A DNA stretch of 64,000 nucleotides from Ruegeria sp. Ofav3-42 (GTDB taxonomy: Bacteria; Pseudomonadota; Alphaproteobacteria; Rhodobacterales; Rhodobacteraceae), in NCBI RefSeq assembly GCF_022347725.1, contig NZ_JAKRGB010000003.1, positions 62,001 through 126,000 of the forward strand, in the 5' to 3' direction. Below the pieces are notes generated by a model. That model searched no databases and was not told where the DNA came from. It was given only the letters and a program-made list of their open reading frames with translations. Position numbers and translations under genes: made by a program. This document shows positions 38,100-48,854 of this stretch, piece after piece. The first letter of the stretch is position 1. Each line of letters begins with the position of its first letter.

Positions 38100-39973
38100 G
38101 CAAACCAAACGACAACCCCGCCGATCCGTTCAAAAAGGCTCTGGCCGAAGCCACCAAGGTTATGGCCGACGATCCTGAGCTATCGGTGAGCTATACCGTC
38201 GACCCGTCCGGTCTGTCGGGTGAATCAATGCGTCTGCCGCAGGTCTCTCGCCGTATGACCCGCGAAGAGGTCCTGCTGGCACGCGGAACGGCTGATGCTC
38301 TGGCCTTGCAGCGCAAATACCATGACGACGCGACCCACGCGCGCTATGCCCCTCCGGGCGATATGGCGCGGGATTTGTATGAGGCGATGGAGGTTGCCCG
38401 GTGTGAGGCGATGGGCGCGCGGGATATGCCCGGCACCGCCTCCAACATCGACGTCAAGATCGGGCACGAGGCGCTGCGGCGCGGGTACGACCAGTGCAAG
38501 CAGCCTGCAGACGCGCCGCTATCGGTCGCTGCCGGGTATCTGATCCGGCACCTTGCCACCGGGCGGGGCTTGCCGCCTGCGGCTGAGAACATCATGAACC
38601 TCTGGCGCGGTTTCATCGAAGAACAGGCCGGAGGCACCTTAGACAACTTGCAAGAGATCCTCTCGGATCAGGCGGAATTCGCCAAATTCGCACGGCAGGT
38701 GATTAAGGATCTGGGATACGGCGACCAGTTGGGCGAAGACCCGGATGAGCTGGACGACGACCAGGAAGATCAGGCCGAGGACGACGCCGAGGAACAGCCC
38801 GATCCCGACAGCACCGGTCAGGATGATCAGGACGAGCAAGAGTCCGACGCGACCCCTGAGCAGACACAGGAAGAGCAGCAGGATCAATCTCAGGCTCAGG
38901 TCTCGATGGACGAGATGGCCGAGGATGAGATGGGCGATGAGGCTGAGATGCCGGAAGGCGAGGCCCCACTGGAGCCACCTGCCCCACCGCCGGCGTCCGA
39001 GGCCGATCCGGATTACAAGGTGTACCTGGGCACCTATGACGAAGAGATCGCGGCCGAGGACTTGGCAGAGCCCGCCGAACTGGAACGACTGCGCGCCTAT
39101 CTGGACCAGCAGCTTGAGCCGCTGAAGGGTGCGGTCAGCCGTCTGGCCAACAAGCTGCAACGCCGGTTGCAGGCACAACAGAACCGTTCTTGGGAGTTCG
39201 ACCGCGAAGAAGGCATCCTCGATGCCGGTCGTCTGGCGCGTGTGGTGGCGAACCCAACCACTCCGCTGAGCTTCAAGGTCGAAAAAGACACCGAGTTCCG
39301 CGACACGGTGGTTACGCTGCTGCTGGATAACTCTGGCTCCATGCGCGGCCGTCCGATTTCGATCGCCGCTATTTGTGCTGATGTTCTGGCCCGAACGCTG
39401 GAGCGTTGCAACGTGAAGGTCGAAATTCTGGGCTTTACGACGCGGGCATGGAAAGGCGGACAGGCGCGAGAGGCGTGGCTGAACGATGGCCGTCCACAGC
39501 AGCCGGGACGTTTGAACGATCTTCGCCACATCATCTACAAGGGTGCGGATGCCCCATGGCGCCGCGCGCGGCCCAATCTGGGGTTGATGATGAAAGAAGG
39601 CCTGCTGAAGGAAAACATCGACGGTGAGGCGCTGGAATGGGCGCATCGCCGGATGCTGGCCCGCCGCGAGGCGCGCAAGATCCTTATGGTGATTTCGGAT
39701 GGTGCGCCGGTCGATGATTCAACTTTGAGTGTCAACCCCGCGAATTATCTGGAAAAACACCTGCGCGACGTGATCTCCATGGTCGAAAAGCGCAAGATGG
39801 TCGAACTGCTGGCCATCGGCATCGGCCACGACGTGACCCGCTATTACGACCGCGCAGTGACCATCACGGATGTCGAGCAATTGGCGGGCGCGATGACCGA
39901 ACAACTTGCGGCGCTGTTCGACAGCGATCCCCGCGCGCGGGCCCGGGTGATGGGGATGAGAAAGGCCAGCTGA
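38096..39973 (+). CDS. cobT: Cobaltochelatase subunit CobT
   Basis: CobT forms the second ring of the aerobic cobaltochelatase with CobS. The 625-aa protein has an N-terminal helical part, a long acidic segment around residues 215-300 rich in Asp, Glu and Gln, and a C-terminal von Willebrand factor A domain with the metal-ion site DNSGSMRG. This is the normal layout and length. ATG 38096 overlaps the end of the preceding small gene. The stop is followed by repeat copy C, and cobN is not in the window. Confidence 0.97.
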   Translation: MSKPNDNPADPFKKALAEATKVMADDPELSVSYTVDPSGLSGESMRLPQVSRRMTREEVLLARGTADALALQRKYHDDATHARYAPPGDMARDLYEAMEVARCEAMGARDMPGTASNIDVKIGHEALRRGYDQCKQPADAPLSVAAGYLIRHLATGRGLPPAAENIMNLWRGFIEEQAGGTLDNLQEILSDQAEFAKFARQVIKDLGYGDQLGEDPDELDDDQEDQAEDDAEEQPDPDSTGQDDQDEQESDATPEQTQEEQQDQSQAQVSMDEMAEDEMGDEAEMPEGEAPLEPPAPPPASEADPDYKVYLGTYDEEIAAEDLAEPAELERLRAYLDQQLEPLKGAVSRLANKLQRRLQAQQNRSWEFDREEGILDAGRLARVVANPTTPLSFKVEKDTEFRDTVVTLLLDNSGSMRGRPISIAAICADVLARTLERCNVKVEILGFTTRAWKGGQAREAWLNDGRPQQPGRLNDLRHIIYKGADAPWRRARPNLGLMMKEGLLKENIDGEALEWAHRRMLARREARKILMVISDGAPVDDSTLSVNPANYLEKHLRDVISMVEKRKMVELLAIGIGHDVTRYYDRAVTITDVEQLAGAMTEQLAALFDSDPRARARVMGMRKAS

Positions 39974-39984
39974 CGCTGGCTGTG

Positions 39985-40016
39985 CCTCCGGCGGGAGTAT
40001 TTCTAAAAAGATGAAG
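39985..40016. repeat. Intergenic repeat, copy C (inverted, diverged)
   Basis: Read on the minus strand it gives CTTCATCTTTTTAGAAATAC, aligning with the first 20 bases of copies A and B. CTCCGGCGGGAG at its left forms a small hairpin and GGGGTAAGCCCC at its right another. It follows cobT directly. Confidence 0.55.
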
Positions 40017-40045
40017 GGGTAAGCCCCATCCGAGAGAGGTATGAG

Positions 40046-41836
40046 ATGTTTCAGTCCTTTGCCGTAACAGCGCGTCCGGAACAGGGACCACCCCGGTTGG
40101 CCGACTTGCGAGGCGAGATGGGGAAAGAAGGGTTGGATGGTTTTCTGATCCCCCGTGCAGATGCGCATCAAGGTGAGTACGTGGCACCGCGGGATGAGCG
40201 GCTGTCCTGGCTGACCGGTTTCACCGGATCAGCAGGGTTTTGTGCGGCGTTGAGGGATACTGCGGGTGTATTCATCGACGGTCGCTATCGCACGCAGGTC
40301 AAAGCACAGGTCGCGGCCGAGTTCACGCCGGTGCCATGGCCCGAAACCGGCCTGAGTGCTTGGCTGAAAGAACAACTGCCCGACGGAGGCAAGGTTGGCT
40401 TTGATCCATGGCTGCATGCGGCGGGTCAGATTTCCAGCGCACAAAAAGAGTTGAACGGAAGCGGCATCGAACTGTTGCGCAGTGACAATCTTGTGGATCG
40501 GGTCTGGCCGGATCAGCCGGACCCTCCGATGAACCCGGTCAAGGCGCATCCGATTGAGTTTGCCGGCGAAGCAGCCGCAAGCAAAATCACGCGGCTGGCC
40601 GACGACCTGCGGCAAAGTGGATGCACTGCGGCGGTCATTACTCTGCCAGATTCGATCATGTGGCTTTTGAATATTCGGGGGTCGGATATCGGATACAACC
40701 CGGTGGCGCATGGGTTCGCCATTCTGCATGCGGATGGACGGGTCGACCTTTTCATGGAAGCGCAAAAACTGGCTGGGCTGGACGATCACCTCGGAAATCA
40801 GGTGCAGGTCCATAAACCTCAGGCCTTTCTGGACGCAGTCGCTGAACTGGAAGGAACCGTTCAGGTCGATCTGGGGACGCTGCCGCAGGCCGTCGCGGAC
40901 GTGTTGGGTGACAAGATGCTGGACCAGGGCGATCCTTGCGCCTTGCCAAAAGCGCGCAAGAACCCGGCTGAAATCGCAGGCAGTGCCGAGGCGCATCTGC
41001 GCGACGCCGTGGCCGTCATTGAGACTCTGTGCTGGCTGGACGCACAGGTTCCTGGCACTCTGAGCGAAGTGCAAGTGGTCACGCGGCTTGAAGAGCACCG
41101 CCGCCGGGACAACGCTTTGCAGGACATCTCGTTCGACACGATTGCGGGCACCGGGCCCAACGGCGCCATCATGCATTACCGGGTGACCGAAGAAACTGAC
41201 AGTCGGCTGGAGAACGGGCATCTGCTGGTCCTGGACAGCGGCGGGCAATATCTGGATGGCACAACGGACATCACCCGCACCATCGCGATCGGGGACGTGG
41301 GCGATGAGGAAAAAGCTTGCTTTACCCGCGTACTCAAGGGAATGATCGGTATGTCCATGCTGCGCTGGCCCGTTGGGCTGGCCGGGCGAGACATCGAGTG
41401 TATTGCCCGGGCGCCTTTGTGGGCCGCTGGTCAGGATTTCAATCACGGTGTCGGCCACGGGGTCGGCGCATATCTAAGCGTCCACGAAGGACCGCAGCGC
41501 CTGTCGAAGGTCAGCCATGTGCCGCTGGAACCGGGCATGATCCTGTCAAACGAACCCGGATACTATCGCGAAGGTGCCTTTGGCATTCGGATCGAAAACC
41601 TGGTTGTGGTGCAAGAGGCCCCGGCCCTGCCCGGCGGGGACGACGAGCGCGCAATGCTGAATTGGCGAACCCTGACCTACGTTCCGATTGACCGGCGGCT
41701 GATTGTAGTCGATATGCTTACGCAGGAAGAACGAGCGTGGCTGAACGCCTATCACCGCGACGTTGCGGAAAAAGTCCGTCCAAGACTGGGCGGTGACGCT
41801 CAACTGTGGTTGGATGCCGCAACTGCACCGATCTGA
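40046..41836 (+). CDS. Xaa-Pro aminopeptidase (M24B)
   Basis: A 596-aa metallopeptidase removing N-terminal residues before proline. The two-domain creatinase-like amino part is followed by the pita-bread M24 fold. Ligands are visible in LDSGGQYLDGTTDITRT (two Asp), HGVGHGVGAYLSVHEGP (His), NEPGYY and GIRIENL (two Glu). The length matches the long aminopeptidase P form. GAGAGAGG precedes the ATG. It follows cobT on the same strand after 72 bases, with repeat C between. Confidence 0.93.
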   Translation: MFQSFAVTARPEQGPPRLADLRGEMGKEGLDGFLIPRADAHQGEYVAPRDERLSWLTGFTGSAGFCAALRDTAGVFIDGRYRTQVKAQVAAEFTPVPWPETGLSAWLKEQLPDGGKVGFDPWLHAAGQISSAQKELNGSGIELLRSDNLVDRVWPDQPDPPMNPVKAHPIEFAGEAAASKITRLADDLRQSGCTAAVITLPDSIMWLLNIRGSDIGYNPVAHGFAILHADGRVDLFMEAQKLAGLDDHLGNQVQVHKPQAFLDAVAELEGTVQVDLGTLPQAVADVLGDKMLDQGDPCALPKARKNPAEIAGSAEAHLRDAVAVIETLCWLDAQVPGTLSEVQVVTRLEEHRRRDNALQDISFDTIAGTGPNGAIMHYRVTEETDSRLENGHLLVLDSGGQYLDGTTDITRTIAIGDVGDEEKACFTRVLKGMIGMSMLRWPVGLAGRDIECIARAPLWAAGQDFNHGVGHGVGAYLSVHEGPQRLSKVSHVPLEPGMILSNEPGYYREGAFGIRIENLVVVQEAPALPGGDDERAMLNWRTLTYVPIDRRLIVVDMLTQEERAWLNAYHRDVAEKVRPRLGGDAQLWLDAATAPI

Positions 41837-41902
41837 CACTGAACTGTCACATAAAGCGGGCAGAGGAGTGATCCGAAGAAAAAGACGAGGGAAGAAGCAG
41901 AG

Positions 41903-42244
41903 ATGACTGAGATAACAATCCGTAAAGCACCTGGTAAATGGAGTGTTCGTTCCGGCGGCGCGGTTCTCGGAGAGAGCATGAACGCACTGGAACTGTTGGA
42001 AGGTGATCTGGAACCAGTGATCTACTTCCCTCGCGCCGATATCGGGATGGCCTTTCTGGACCGTACGGACAAGGTCACGCATTGCCCGCATAAAGGGGAT
42101 GCGACGCATTTCTCAATCGTCAACAAGTCTTCTGTGACTGAAAACGCAGCCTGGAGCTATGAAGACCCGGTTCCCGCAATGGCCGAGATCAAGGGCCACG
42201 TCGCGTTCTATCGCGTCGATTCTGTGAAGGTTGAGCAGATTTAA
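41903..42244 (+). CDS. DUF427 domain protein
   Basis: A 113-aa protein of family DUF427, with VIYFPRADIGMAFL and CPHKGDATHFSI as recognisable motifs. The fold is a small beta-tent; no function is established. GAGGGAAGAAG lies upstream of its ATG, 66 bases after the pepP-type gene, and it is the last intact gene before the degraded stretch. Confidence 0.88.
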   Translation: MTEITIRKAPGKWSVRSGGAVLGESMNALELLEGDLEPVIYFPRADIGMAFLDRTDKVTHCPHKGDATHFSIVNKSSVTENAAWSYEDPVPAMAEIKGHVAFYRVDSVKVEQI

Positions 42245-42258
42245 GGATAGATGGGGCC

Positions 42259-43400
42259 TCAGATGGCCTCTCTTACCCGTTCGGTGCTGGCCACGTCATG
42301 GCGCACATGCCCGTAGGCCTGCGCTATGGATGTCAGGGTGTGCAGTGGGCAGCCGATTTTGGTCAGGCAAGAGGCATCGATAACCCGCGCCCTGCCCTGA
42401 AAGGCGGATTCAACCGCCTGATCCACAGGCTCGTTTTGGGTGCCCAGCTTCAGGTTGTGGTAGTGGACAACCTGCCCCGGGCGCGGTAACCACCAGTTTA
42501 TAGCGCACCCTGTGTGATGCGAGCCAGTCCAGAAAAAACTGTAGACCGTCATCCTGTTCGGGTGCGGGGACATGGGTTACATTAATGCGGCCTTGTTGTG
42601 GCTGGTGGCGAATCTTCACATATGTATTGGGTATCCAGATCCGGACGGGCTGCACGAAATCAACAAACGACCCATGCGCCACCCGCGCAAGCGCGGCCCA
42701 AGGCCCAACATCGTCGCCACAAGGCTGACCGGCGCTTGTGACACGGCGTAGACAGATGCAATGAGATTGCATCGACCAGCTTTTTGCGCTTGAGTGTCAG
42801 CGCATTGAAGCTTCCCCGGTTTGCATAGTTTTGCGGCGATCCCAGAGCCCGCCCCAGCCCGAGACAATTGATGCTATAGGGCGCGTGATCCTGAAAGCCG
42901 ATATCGGCAATCTGCGGCAGACTGCGTGCCAGCAGAGTCGCAAGAGTCGCAGTTCCCAGAACCCCTGCCGCCAGAAACACACGGCGTGCCCGAGTTCGCG
43001 TGCCGTCATTTAGCTCCAAGCTCAAAAAGTTCTTTTCGTTATCGAGGCGGTGAAAGCGACCTGCGCACAATTCGACATCGCCCATATCACTCAAGCGAAT
43101 TTCGACGGTCCGTGCAATCGCCCCTAAACCGACGTCGGGGGCATCTTTCGTTCCAGTCAAAAGACGAGGCGCGCTTCCCCCCCGCCCAAACGCTAGCGTC
43201 TGACGCCGCCAATAATCTGGAGGTCGGCCTGAACCGCCTCGCATTCGTCAAATACGCGCACAAAACGGACCTTTGTTCGACGACTCTCACCGACCAGACC
43301 GGGGCGGCCTGGGTTGTCTGCATACGCGTTCTGGGATGGTCGAAAATAGACAGGATAGAAAACGTCTAGATTGAAAAAACTTACTTGCGCAGCCCGGCAC
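42259..43400 (-). pseudogene. Frameshifted GMC-type FAD oxidoreductase relic
   Basis: No single frame is open, but three minus-strand frames continue one another: VSFFNLDVFYPVYFRPSQ (about 43370), then ARRVFLAAGVLGTATLATLL in another frame (about 42960), then GRINVTHVPAPEQDDGLQFF (about 42580), and finally GRARVIDASCLTKIG in a third (about 42370). The AAG-x-LGTA motif and the VIDAS segment near the end match GMC oxidoreductases (choline dehydrogenase type), where the latter normally precedes the C-terminal active-site stretch. At least three frameshifts are needed. Upstream to about 43710 the frame is broken too. The flavin-binding amino end (GxGxxG) is not visible. GC content is lower than in neighbours. 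Confidence 0.55.
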
Positions 43401-43710
43401 CGCAACGCCAGCAAGGTGTCGGATCACCTCTGGAACATGACGCTGATCATTTTGGACAGGAAACAAATTCCCAACGAGTAGGAGGATTTCTTCGGGCTGG
43501 GTCACTCCATATCTCCGGGTCCAAGATCAGGCGACAGGTCCATGCCATAAGGCCGCAATGGAACCAACTGCGTTTGAAACAGGGGGTGCAATGCGAGTTG
43601 CAGAAAAAGTACTTAAACGTGACCCCGCAACCTGAGATCTTGTTCAAGTTTAATTCAATGCAGTTATGACGCCCAAGTTTCTGAAACTGGGCAGGCCTCG
43701 CCTCCCACAT

Positions 43711-44019
43711 GGGAACAATTAAATTCGTAATGTACTTGTGAAGATATCGTGGCAGACTTTACCGGTAATACCGATTTTCTGGGTTCGGATTAAAAAAACA
43801 GGAACAACAGCACAATTTTGGCCCGCGCTGTGCACGTAGTGGACCAACAATAGACTGCCCAAAACCCCAGCCTTCGACGGTTCGACAGTTTCAGTTGCAC
43901 CCTACGACATGGTCCAGCGCGACAGGATGCAGGTATGATCACGGCGCGTTCACGAGGCTGTTGCATGCATTTGAAGCGCCAAACGTGCACAATGTTTCCG
44001 AACATCACCAGAGGATGCC
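43711..44019. other. 309-base gap without a gene
   Basis: Relatively AT-rich, with no convincing open frame. It contains one 10-bp palindrome (TTACCGGTAA, 43759-43768) and the leader of the DUF3179 gene, whose AGAGGA lies just before 44020. I see no promoter I would defend. Confidence 0.6.
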
Positions 44020-45387
44020 ATGCCGATTACCCGTCGCAGTTTCGCCGGATCGCTTAGCGTCGGGATCATACTTCCCGGTGCGCTGTCCGCTCAGCAGGAT
44101 CGTGTGCTGGAGGCCGTGCGATCTACCTTGTTCGGAAGCGCCTCAGAATTCGAACAAGGCATGGCCTTTCTGACAGAGCGCGGCAATCCGGACGTTGTCC
44201 CGGCCCTGCTGACCGGTATGCGATACGGCAGGCGTCGCAGTAACGAGATCGCGCGCGTCATGCGCTCTTTGACCGGAGAGGACATCGGCGCAGACTGGTT
44301 CGACTGGATGTTATGGCAGGAAAGGAATCCGCAAATTGTTCCCCACCCGTCTCTTATTCCGTTCAAGCGCGAAGTGCTGCTTGGAATCGACGGGAACTTC
44401 GACGATTTTCTACGCCTAAAATACCTGCAGCCCGACAAGATGAAAATCCGTCTGGAGGAAATCGCCTGGGGCGGCGTACGCAAAGACGGCATCCCCTCGC
44501 TGGACAATCCGGTACTGATCCCTGCCGCGCGTGCGGACTACCTCAAGGGCGATGACCTGGTCTTCGGCGTATCGATTAATGGGGACGAGCGGGCCTATCC
44601 GCTAAGGATCATGGGCTGGCACGAGATGTTCAACGAGGTGATCGGTGGCGTTCCGGTGGCGCTGGCCTATTGTACGCTGTGCGGATCCGGAATTTTGTTT
44701 GAGACGCAGGTGCCGGGTCGCGGGAAGCCGTTGATCTTTGGGTCATCCGGGTTCCTGTACCGATCTAACAAGCTGATGTTCGACCGCCAGACGAATTCTT
44801 TGTGGAACCAGTACACCGGCAGGCCGGTTGTTGGCCCCCTGGTCGATAGTGGTATTGAGCTGAAGCAGCGGCCGGTGGTCATCACCACCTGGGAAAGCTG
44901 GAAAACGTCACACCCTAAGACACAGGTACTGTCGTTGAAAACCGGGCACCGGCGGAATTATGGGTCCGGCGTGGTTTATCGCGAATACTTCGCCTCACCA
45001 GAGTTGATGTTCCCTGCGCTGGTTGATCAGTCCCGGCATCAACAGAAGGACTATGTCTTCACCATTCGCCAGTTTGGCGCAGCGCGGGCATGGCCACTGG
45101 ATACGTTCAGCAAGGCGCGAGTCATCAATGACGCCATTGCCAACCGACCGCTGGTTTTGATCGGGAACTCGGACAAACGCGCCGTGCGGGCGTATGAGCG
45201 TGCGTCCCACAAGTTTACGGCGTCCGATGGCGGTTTGGTGGATGAAACAGGCCGGAAATGGACCATGACCGAGGAAGCATTGATCGGGCCAGACGGCGCA
45301 CAGCTGCCCAGGGTCGCGGGCCATATCTCATACTGGTTTGCGTGGAACAATTACCTTGGCGATACTGCGACGGTATATCGGCGTTAG
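44020..45387 (+). CDS. DUF3179 family, Tat-exported protein
   Basis: A 455-aa protein with a twin-arginine start (MPITRRSFAGSLSVGIILPGALS), so it is probably exported folded. The body is DUF3179, recognised by INGDERAYPLRIMGWHEMFNEVIGG, VALAYCTLCGSGI and SGFLYRSNKLMFDRQTNSLWNQ. The two cysteines in the YCTLCGSG motif resemble a metal or redox site, but the family has no proven function. Its end overlaps by four bases the end of the convergent ClC gene. Upstream is a 309-base gap and a pseudogene. Confidence 0.9.
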   Translation: MPITRRSFAGSLSVGIILPGALSAQQDRVLEAVRSTLFGSASEFEQGMAFLTERGNPDVVPALLTGMRYGRRRSNEIARVMRSLTGEDIGADWFDWMLWQERNPQIVPHPSLIPFKREVLLGIDGNFDDFLRLKYLQPDKMKIRLEEIAWGGVRKDGIPSLDNPVLIPAARADYLKGDDLVFGVSINGDERAYPLRIMGWHEMFNEVIGGVPVALAYCTLCGSGILFETQVPGRGKPLIFGSSGFLYRSNKLMFDRQTNSLWNQYTGRPVVGPLVDSGIELKQRPVVITTWESWKTSHPKTQVLSLKTGHRRNYGSGVVYREYFASPELMFPALVDQSRHQQKDYVFTIRQFGAARAWPLDTFSKARVINDAIANRPLVLIGNSDKRAVRAYERASHKFTASDGGLVDETGRKWTMTEEALIGPDGAQLPRVAGHISYWFAWNNYLGDTATVYRR

Positions 45388-47069
45388 GAGTGCTCCTCGG
45401 CTGCTGTGGCAGCCAGCGCCCGGTTATAGGCCTTCAGGGCGTCGACGTGAAAGAGCGCACCGACAGGAGTTTCAATGCCATCGTCCTCAACGATAACGAC
45501 TGGAATACAAGGGATGTCATCACGGTCGAAATAAGGCATCGCGGCCTCAAGAGTATCTCCGGCCTGCACGCAGAGGCCCTGCTCTATCAGTTCCTGCGCT
45601 TGGTCCTTCGTGATCGAGCGTGGATCACCAATAGGGCGCATCACCGCCCCGGCGCGCAGCATGGCTAGTAGGTAGGCTTGCGGTCCGGCGGCCAGATGCA
45701 CATTGCGACGCTCAAGCTGGGTCAGGAAGAACGACCGATCCACAAGGCGCGAGGCCAGTGCGGTCGACATCGAGACCGAAACCATCACCGCGATCCCGAT
45801 CTGCCAGTCTCCGGTCAGCTCAAAGACGATCATCGTCGTTGAAATTGGTGCCCCAAGAACGGCAGCCGCCACAGCCCCCATACCTGCAAAAGCATACAGA
45901 GTGTGGGTGCCTGACACATCCGGCAACAAACCAGTTGCAATCAACCCGAAGGCCAGCCCGGTCAACGCACCGATCATAAGCGAGGGTGAGAACACACCGC
46001 CCCCCATGCGCCCTCCCATGGTAATGGCCAAAGCAACAGTTTTGATCACCGCGAACAGGATGGCGACCGTCAGAGTCAAATCACCGGTCAGGGCGCGGAT
46101 CGTGGTTTCATACCCCACGCCGATGATATGCGGAAACCAGATCGCCAGCAGGCCCAGCATTGCCCCGGACACAGCCGGGCGCAGCCACCGCGGCAGGGAA
46201 AGACGGCTTTGGATATGATTGCCGATATCTTCGGCAAAGAAGATCGAACGCATCAGCAGCAAGGACACCAGACCGCAGATCAGGCCGAGGATCAGAAAGG
46301 CGGGCAGTTCCACGTAGAATTGCAGAGAACCGGGCGTCTCGAGAACAAACTCGGTCACGTCGCCATATTCCAACCGGTTGATCACCGTCCCCGCCACTGA
46401 GGCGATCACGATCGGCGCGAAGGCATGCACTGCGAAGTGGCGCAAGACAACCTCAAGCGCGAACAAAGCGCCCGCGATGGGAGAGTTAAAGCTGGCCGAC
46501 ACGGCAGCAGCCACAGCACACCCCAGAAGGTCACGCCCCGTAATGCCATCGGCATGAATACGGTTGCTGACCCAGGTCGAGATCACGCCAGCCATATGCA
46601 CGACCGGCCCCTCTCGCCCCGTGGAGCCCCCGGTGCTGAGCGTGATGAGCGAGGCAAAGAACGACGCAAGGCCCGCCTTGCCTTCGACCCGGCCATCAGT
46701 CACCGCTGCCCCTTCGATCACATCCGCAACTGAACGTACACGACCATCGTCGGTGAACTTATGCAGGATCACGCCCACAATCAGTCCGCCGATAATCGGT
46801 ATAATCAGAATCAGAACCCACGGCAGCTTTTCGACATGGCTGTGCAGCATCAGGATATCATCCGTATCGTAGATGTAAGCCTGCAGCGCCCGGATCGCCT
46901 TGCGGAACCCCAACGCCATGAATCCCGCCGCGATCCCGATGGCCAGTGCGATGAACCAGAACTGGATTTGGCTGGGACCGCGTCGCAGCATCACCCGCCA
47001 AGCGTCCTTGATCGCGGCCAGAGCCTGATTGAGCTGGTTGCGCAGAACGGTGCGGGTTGATTGGGTCAT
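45384..47069 (-). CDS. ClC-family chloride channel/antiporter with C-terminal CBS region
   Basis: A 561-aa membrane protein of the ClC family, with about ten or more hydrophobic helices and the signature STGGSTGREGP (GREGP at 151-155, with the gating Glu153), then the GGRMGGGVFSPSLMIG selectivity stretch. Residues about 460-550 form a cytoplasmic CBS-type region. Where the anion-pore motif is usually GSGIP, the text here is GGSTG. GAGGG is immediately upstream of the ATG. Antiport of chloride for protons or fluoride export cannot be distinguished by reading. Confidence 0.93.
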   Translation of the reverse strand: MTQSTRTVLRNQLNQALAAIKDAWRVMLRRGPSQIQFWFIALAIGIAAGFMALGFRKAIRALQAYIYDTDDILMLHSHVEKLPWVLILIIPIIGGLIVGVILHKFTDDGRVRSVADVIEGAAVTDGRVEGKAGLASFFASLITLSTGGSTGREGPVVHMAGVISTWVSNRIHADGITGRDLLGCAVAAAVSASFNSPIAGALFALEVVLRHFAVHAFAPIVIASVAGTVINRLEYGDVTEFVLETPGSLQFYVELPAFLILGLICGLVSLLLMRSIFFAEDIGNHIQSRLSLPRWLRPAVSGAMLGLLAIWFPHIIGVGYETTIRALTGDLTLTVAILFAVIKTVALAITMGGRMGGGVFSPSLMIGALTGLAFGLIATGLLPDVSGTHTLYAFAGMGAVAAAVLGAPISTTMIVFELTGDWQIGIAVMVSVSMSTALASRLVDRSFFLTQLERRNVHLAAGPQAYLLAMLRAGAVMRPIGDPRSITKDQAQELIEQGLCVQAGDTLEAAMPYFDRDDIPCIPVVIVEDDGIETPVGALFHVDALKAYNRALAATAAEEHS

Positions 47070-47169
47070 TGGCCCTCGGGGATCACGTCTTTCCCCTTAG
47101 TAAGCCACGGAGCGCCCTTATAAAAGTGGGATCGCGACGGTTTGATTACAGGAAAGCGGCAGAATGGCG

Positions 47170-48819
47170 TCAGGCGTCCAGCAGCGCACGTGCAGCGGCG
47201 CGCGCCTCGTCAGTGATGGTGTCGCCTGCGACCATGCGGGCGATCTCGTCCACGCGGTCGGGCTCGGCCAACGGCACGACGGTGGACAGCGTTTGCCCGT
47301 TTGTGACCTGTTTCTGAACCCGCCAATGATGCGCCGCACGGGCCGCCACCTGAGGCGAGTGCGTCACGACCAGCACCTGCCCGCCCTGTGCCAGCGAGGC
47401 CAGTCGGCGTCCCACCGCATCGGCGGTCGCACCACCGACACCCCGGTCGATTTCATCGAAAATCATCGTGCGGGCACCGTCGTCACCGGTCAGGCAAACC
47501 TTGAGCGCCAGCAGAAACCGGCTGAGTTCGCCGCCCGACGCGATCTTGTTCAACGGACCAGATGGCGCGCCCGGGTTGGTAGCAACGGTAAACGCCACAG
47601 CATCGGTGCCTTCGGGGCCGGGGTCGGCAGCAGTGATTTCGGTCTGAAACACCGCGCGCTCCATCTTCAGCGGTGCAAGTTCGGTCATGACGGCCGAATC
47701 CAATTGCCCTGCCGCCTTTTGACGAAGGGCGCTAAGGTCAGCCGCCGCGTGATTATAGGCTGTTTGCGCGGCTTCGACGGCAACGCGTTGGTCCGCCAGA
47801 TCCGCATCCCCAGCCTCAAGCCGGTTCAACCGGTCCCGCAAAGTGTCGCCAAATGCACCCAGATCGTCGGGGGCAACATCGTGCTTGCGGGCCAGCGCAC
47901 GGATCGCGAACAGGCGCTCTTCGGCGGCCTCCAATTCTGCCGGATTGAAATCCAGAGCCTGAAGGCAGGCATTCACACCGTCCTGCGCCTCACCCAACTC
48001 GATCAGCGCGCGCCCCAACGCAGCAATGGGGTCCTCAAGCTGACCACCCGCGTTGTCCGAGACCCCTTCGAGCCAGCGCACGGCGTCCGCCATTGCGCCC
48101 TCGGCCCCGTCACCACCCAACAAGGCGAATGCCCGGGCGACATCGTCGCGGATACGTTCGGCCCCCTGCATCATGCGACGGCGGGCGTCGAGTTCAGCAT
48201 CCTCGCCCGGTTGCGGGTCCAGTTGGTCCAGTTCAGAGACAGAGTGGCGCAGAAACTCTTCTTCGGCGCGCATAGCGGCAAGGGCCGCTTCGGTCTCGGC
48301 CAGTGCCTTCCGTGCACGGGACATGTCGGACCAGGCCGATCTTACCCTGGCAAGGTGATCCCCTGCCCCGGCGTAGTCGTCCAACATTGCCCGGTGACCG
48401 CGCGGGTTCAACAGGCCACGGTCATCGTGCTGCCCGTGCAGCTCGATTAATGTTTCGGACAATGCGCGAAGCACCTCACCCGAACAGCGGCGGTCATTGA
48501 CCCACGCCGTCTTACGCCCTTCAGCCGTATTGACGCGGCGTAGGATCAGTTCCTCGCCCCCGGGCAATCCTGCCTCGGCCAGAATGCCGTGCGCCGGATG
48601 GCCTTCGTGTAGCTCGAACTCGGCCACGACTTCACCCTGTGCAGCGCCCTGCCGGACCAATTCGGCCCGTCCGCGCCAACCCAGCACAAACCCCAACGAA
48701 TCCAGCAGGATCGATTTGCCGGCCCCGGTTTCACCGGTCAACGCGTTCAGACCCGGCTGAAACGTCAGTTCCAGCCGGTCGATGATCAGCATGTCGCGGA
48801 TATCGAGGGCGCGCAGCAT
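47170..48819 (-). CDS. recN: DNA repair protein RecN
   Basis: RecN is an SMC-like ATPase acting at double-strand breaks. The 549-aa protein has Walker A GETGAGKS at 29-36, a central coiled-coil region (about residues 160-360) and a C-terminal ABC half with SGGELSRFLLALK and the Walker B MIFDEIDRGVGG. It is 35 bases after bamD on the same strand, an arrangement that is usual in Alphaproteobacteria. The ribosome site is weak. Confidence 0.97.
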   Translation of the reverse strand: MLRALDIRDMLIIDRLELTFQPGLNALTGETGAGKSILLDSLGFVLGWRGRAELVRQGAAQGEVVAEFELHEGHPAHGILAEAGLPGGEELILRRVNTAEGRKTAWVNDRRCSGEVLRALSETLIELHGQHDDRGLLNPRGHRAMLDDYAGAGDHLARVRSAWSDMSRARKALAETEAALAAMRAEEEFLRHSVSELDQLDPQPGEDAELDARRRMMQGAERIRDDVARAFALLGGDGAEGAMADAVRWLEGVSDNAGGQLEDPIAALGRALIELGEAQDGVNACLQALDFNPAELEAAEERLFAIRALARKHDVAPDDLGAFGDTLRDRLNRLEAGDADLADQRVAVEAAQTAYNHAAADLSALRQKAAGQLDSAVMTELAPLKMERAVFQTEITAADPGPEGTDAVAFTVATNPGAPSGPLNKIASGGELSRFLLALKVCLTGDDGARTMIFDEIDRGVGGATADAVGRRLASLAQGGQVLVVTHSPQVAARAAHHWRVQKQVTNGQTLSTVVPLAEPDRVDEIARMVAGDTITDEARAAARALLDA

Positions 48820-48854
48820 CGGGTCTTAGCGTCCCAACCCTTTGGCCATGGCGA

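Noticed and set aside
42245-44019. Mobile element or prophage remnant in the low-GC stretch
   Set aside because: No terminal inverted repeats, target duplications, transposase or integrase motifs were seen; the only recognisable content is the oxidoreductase relic.
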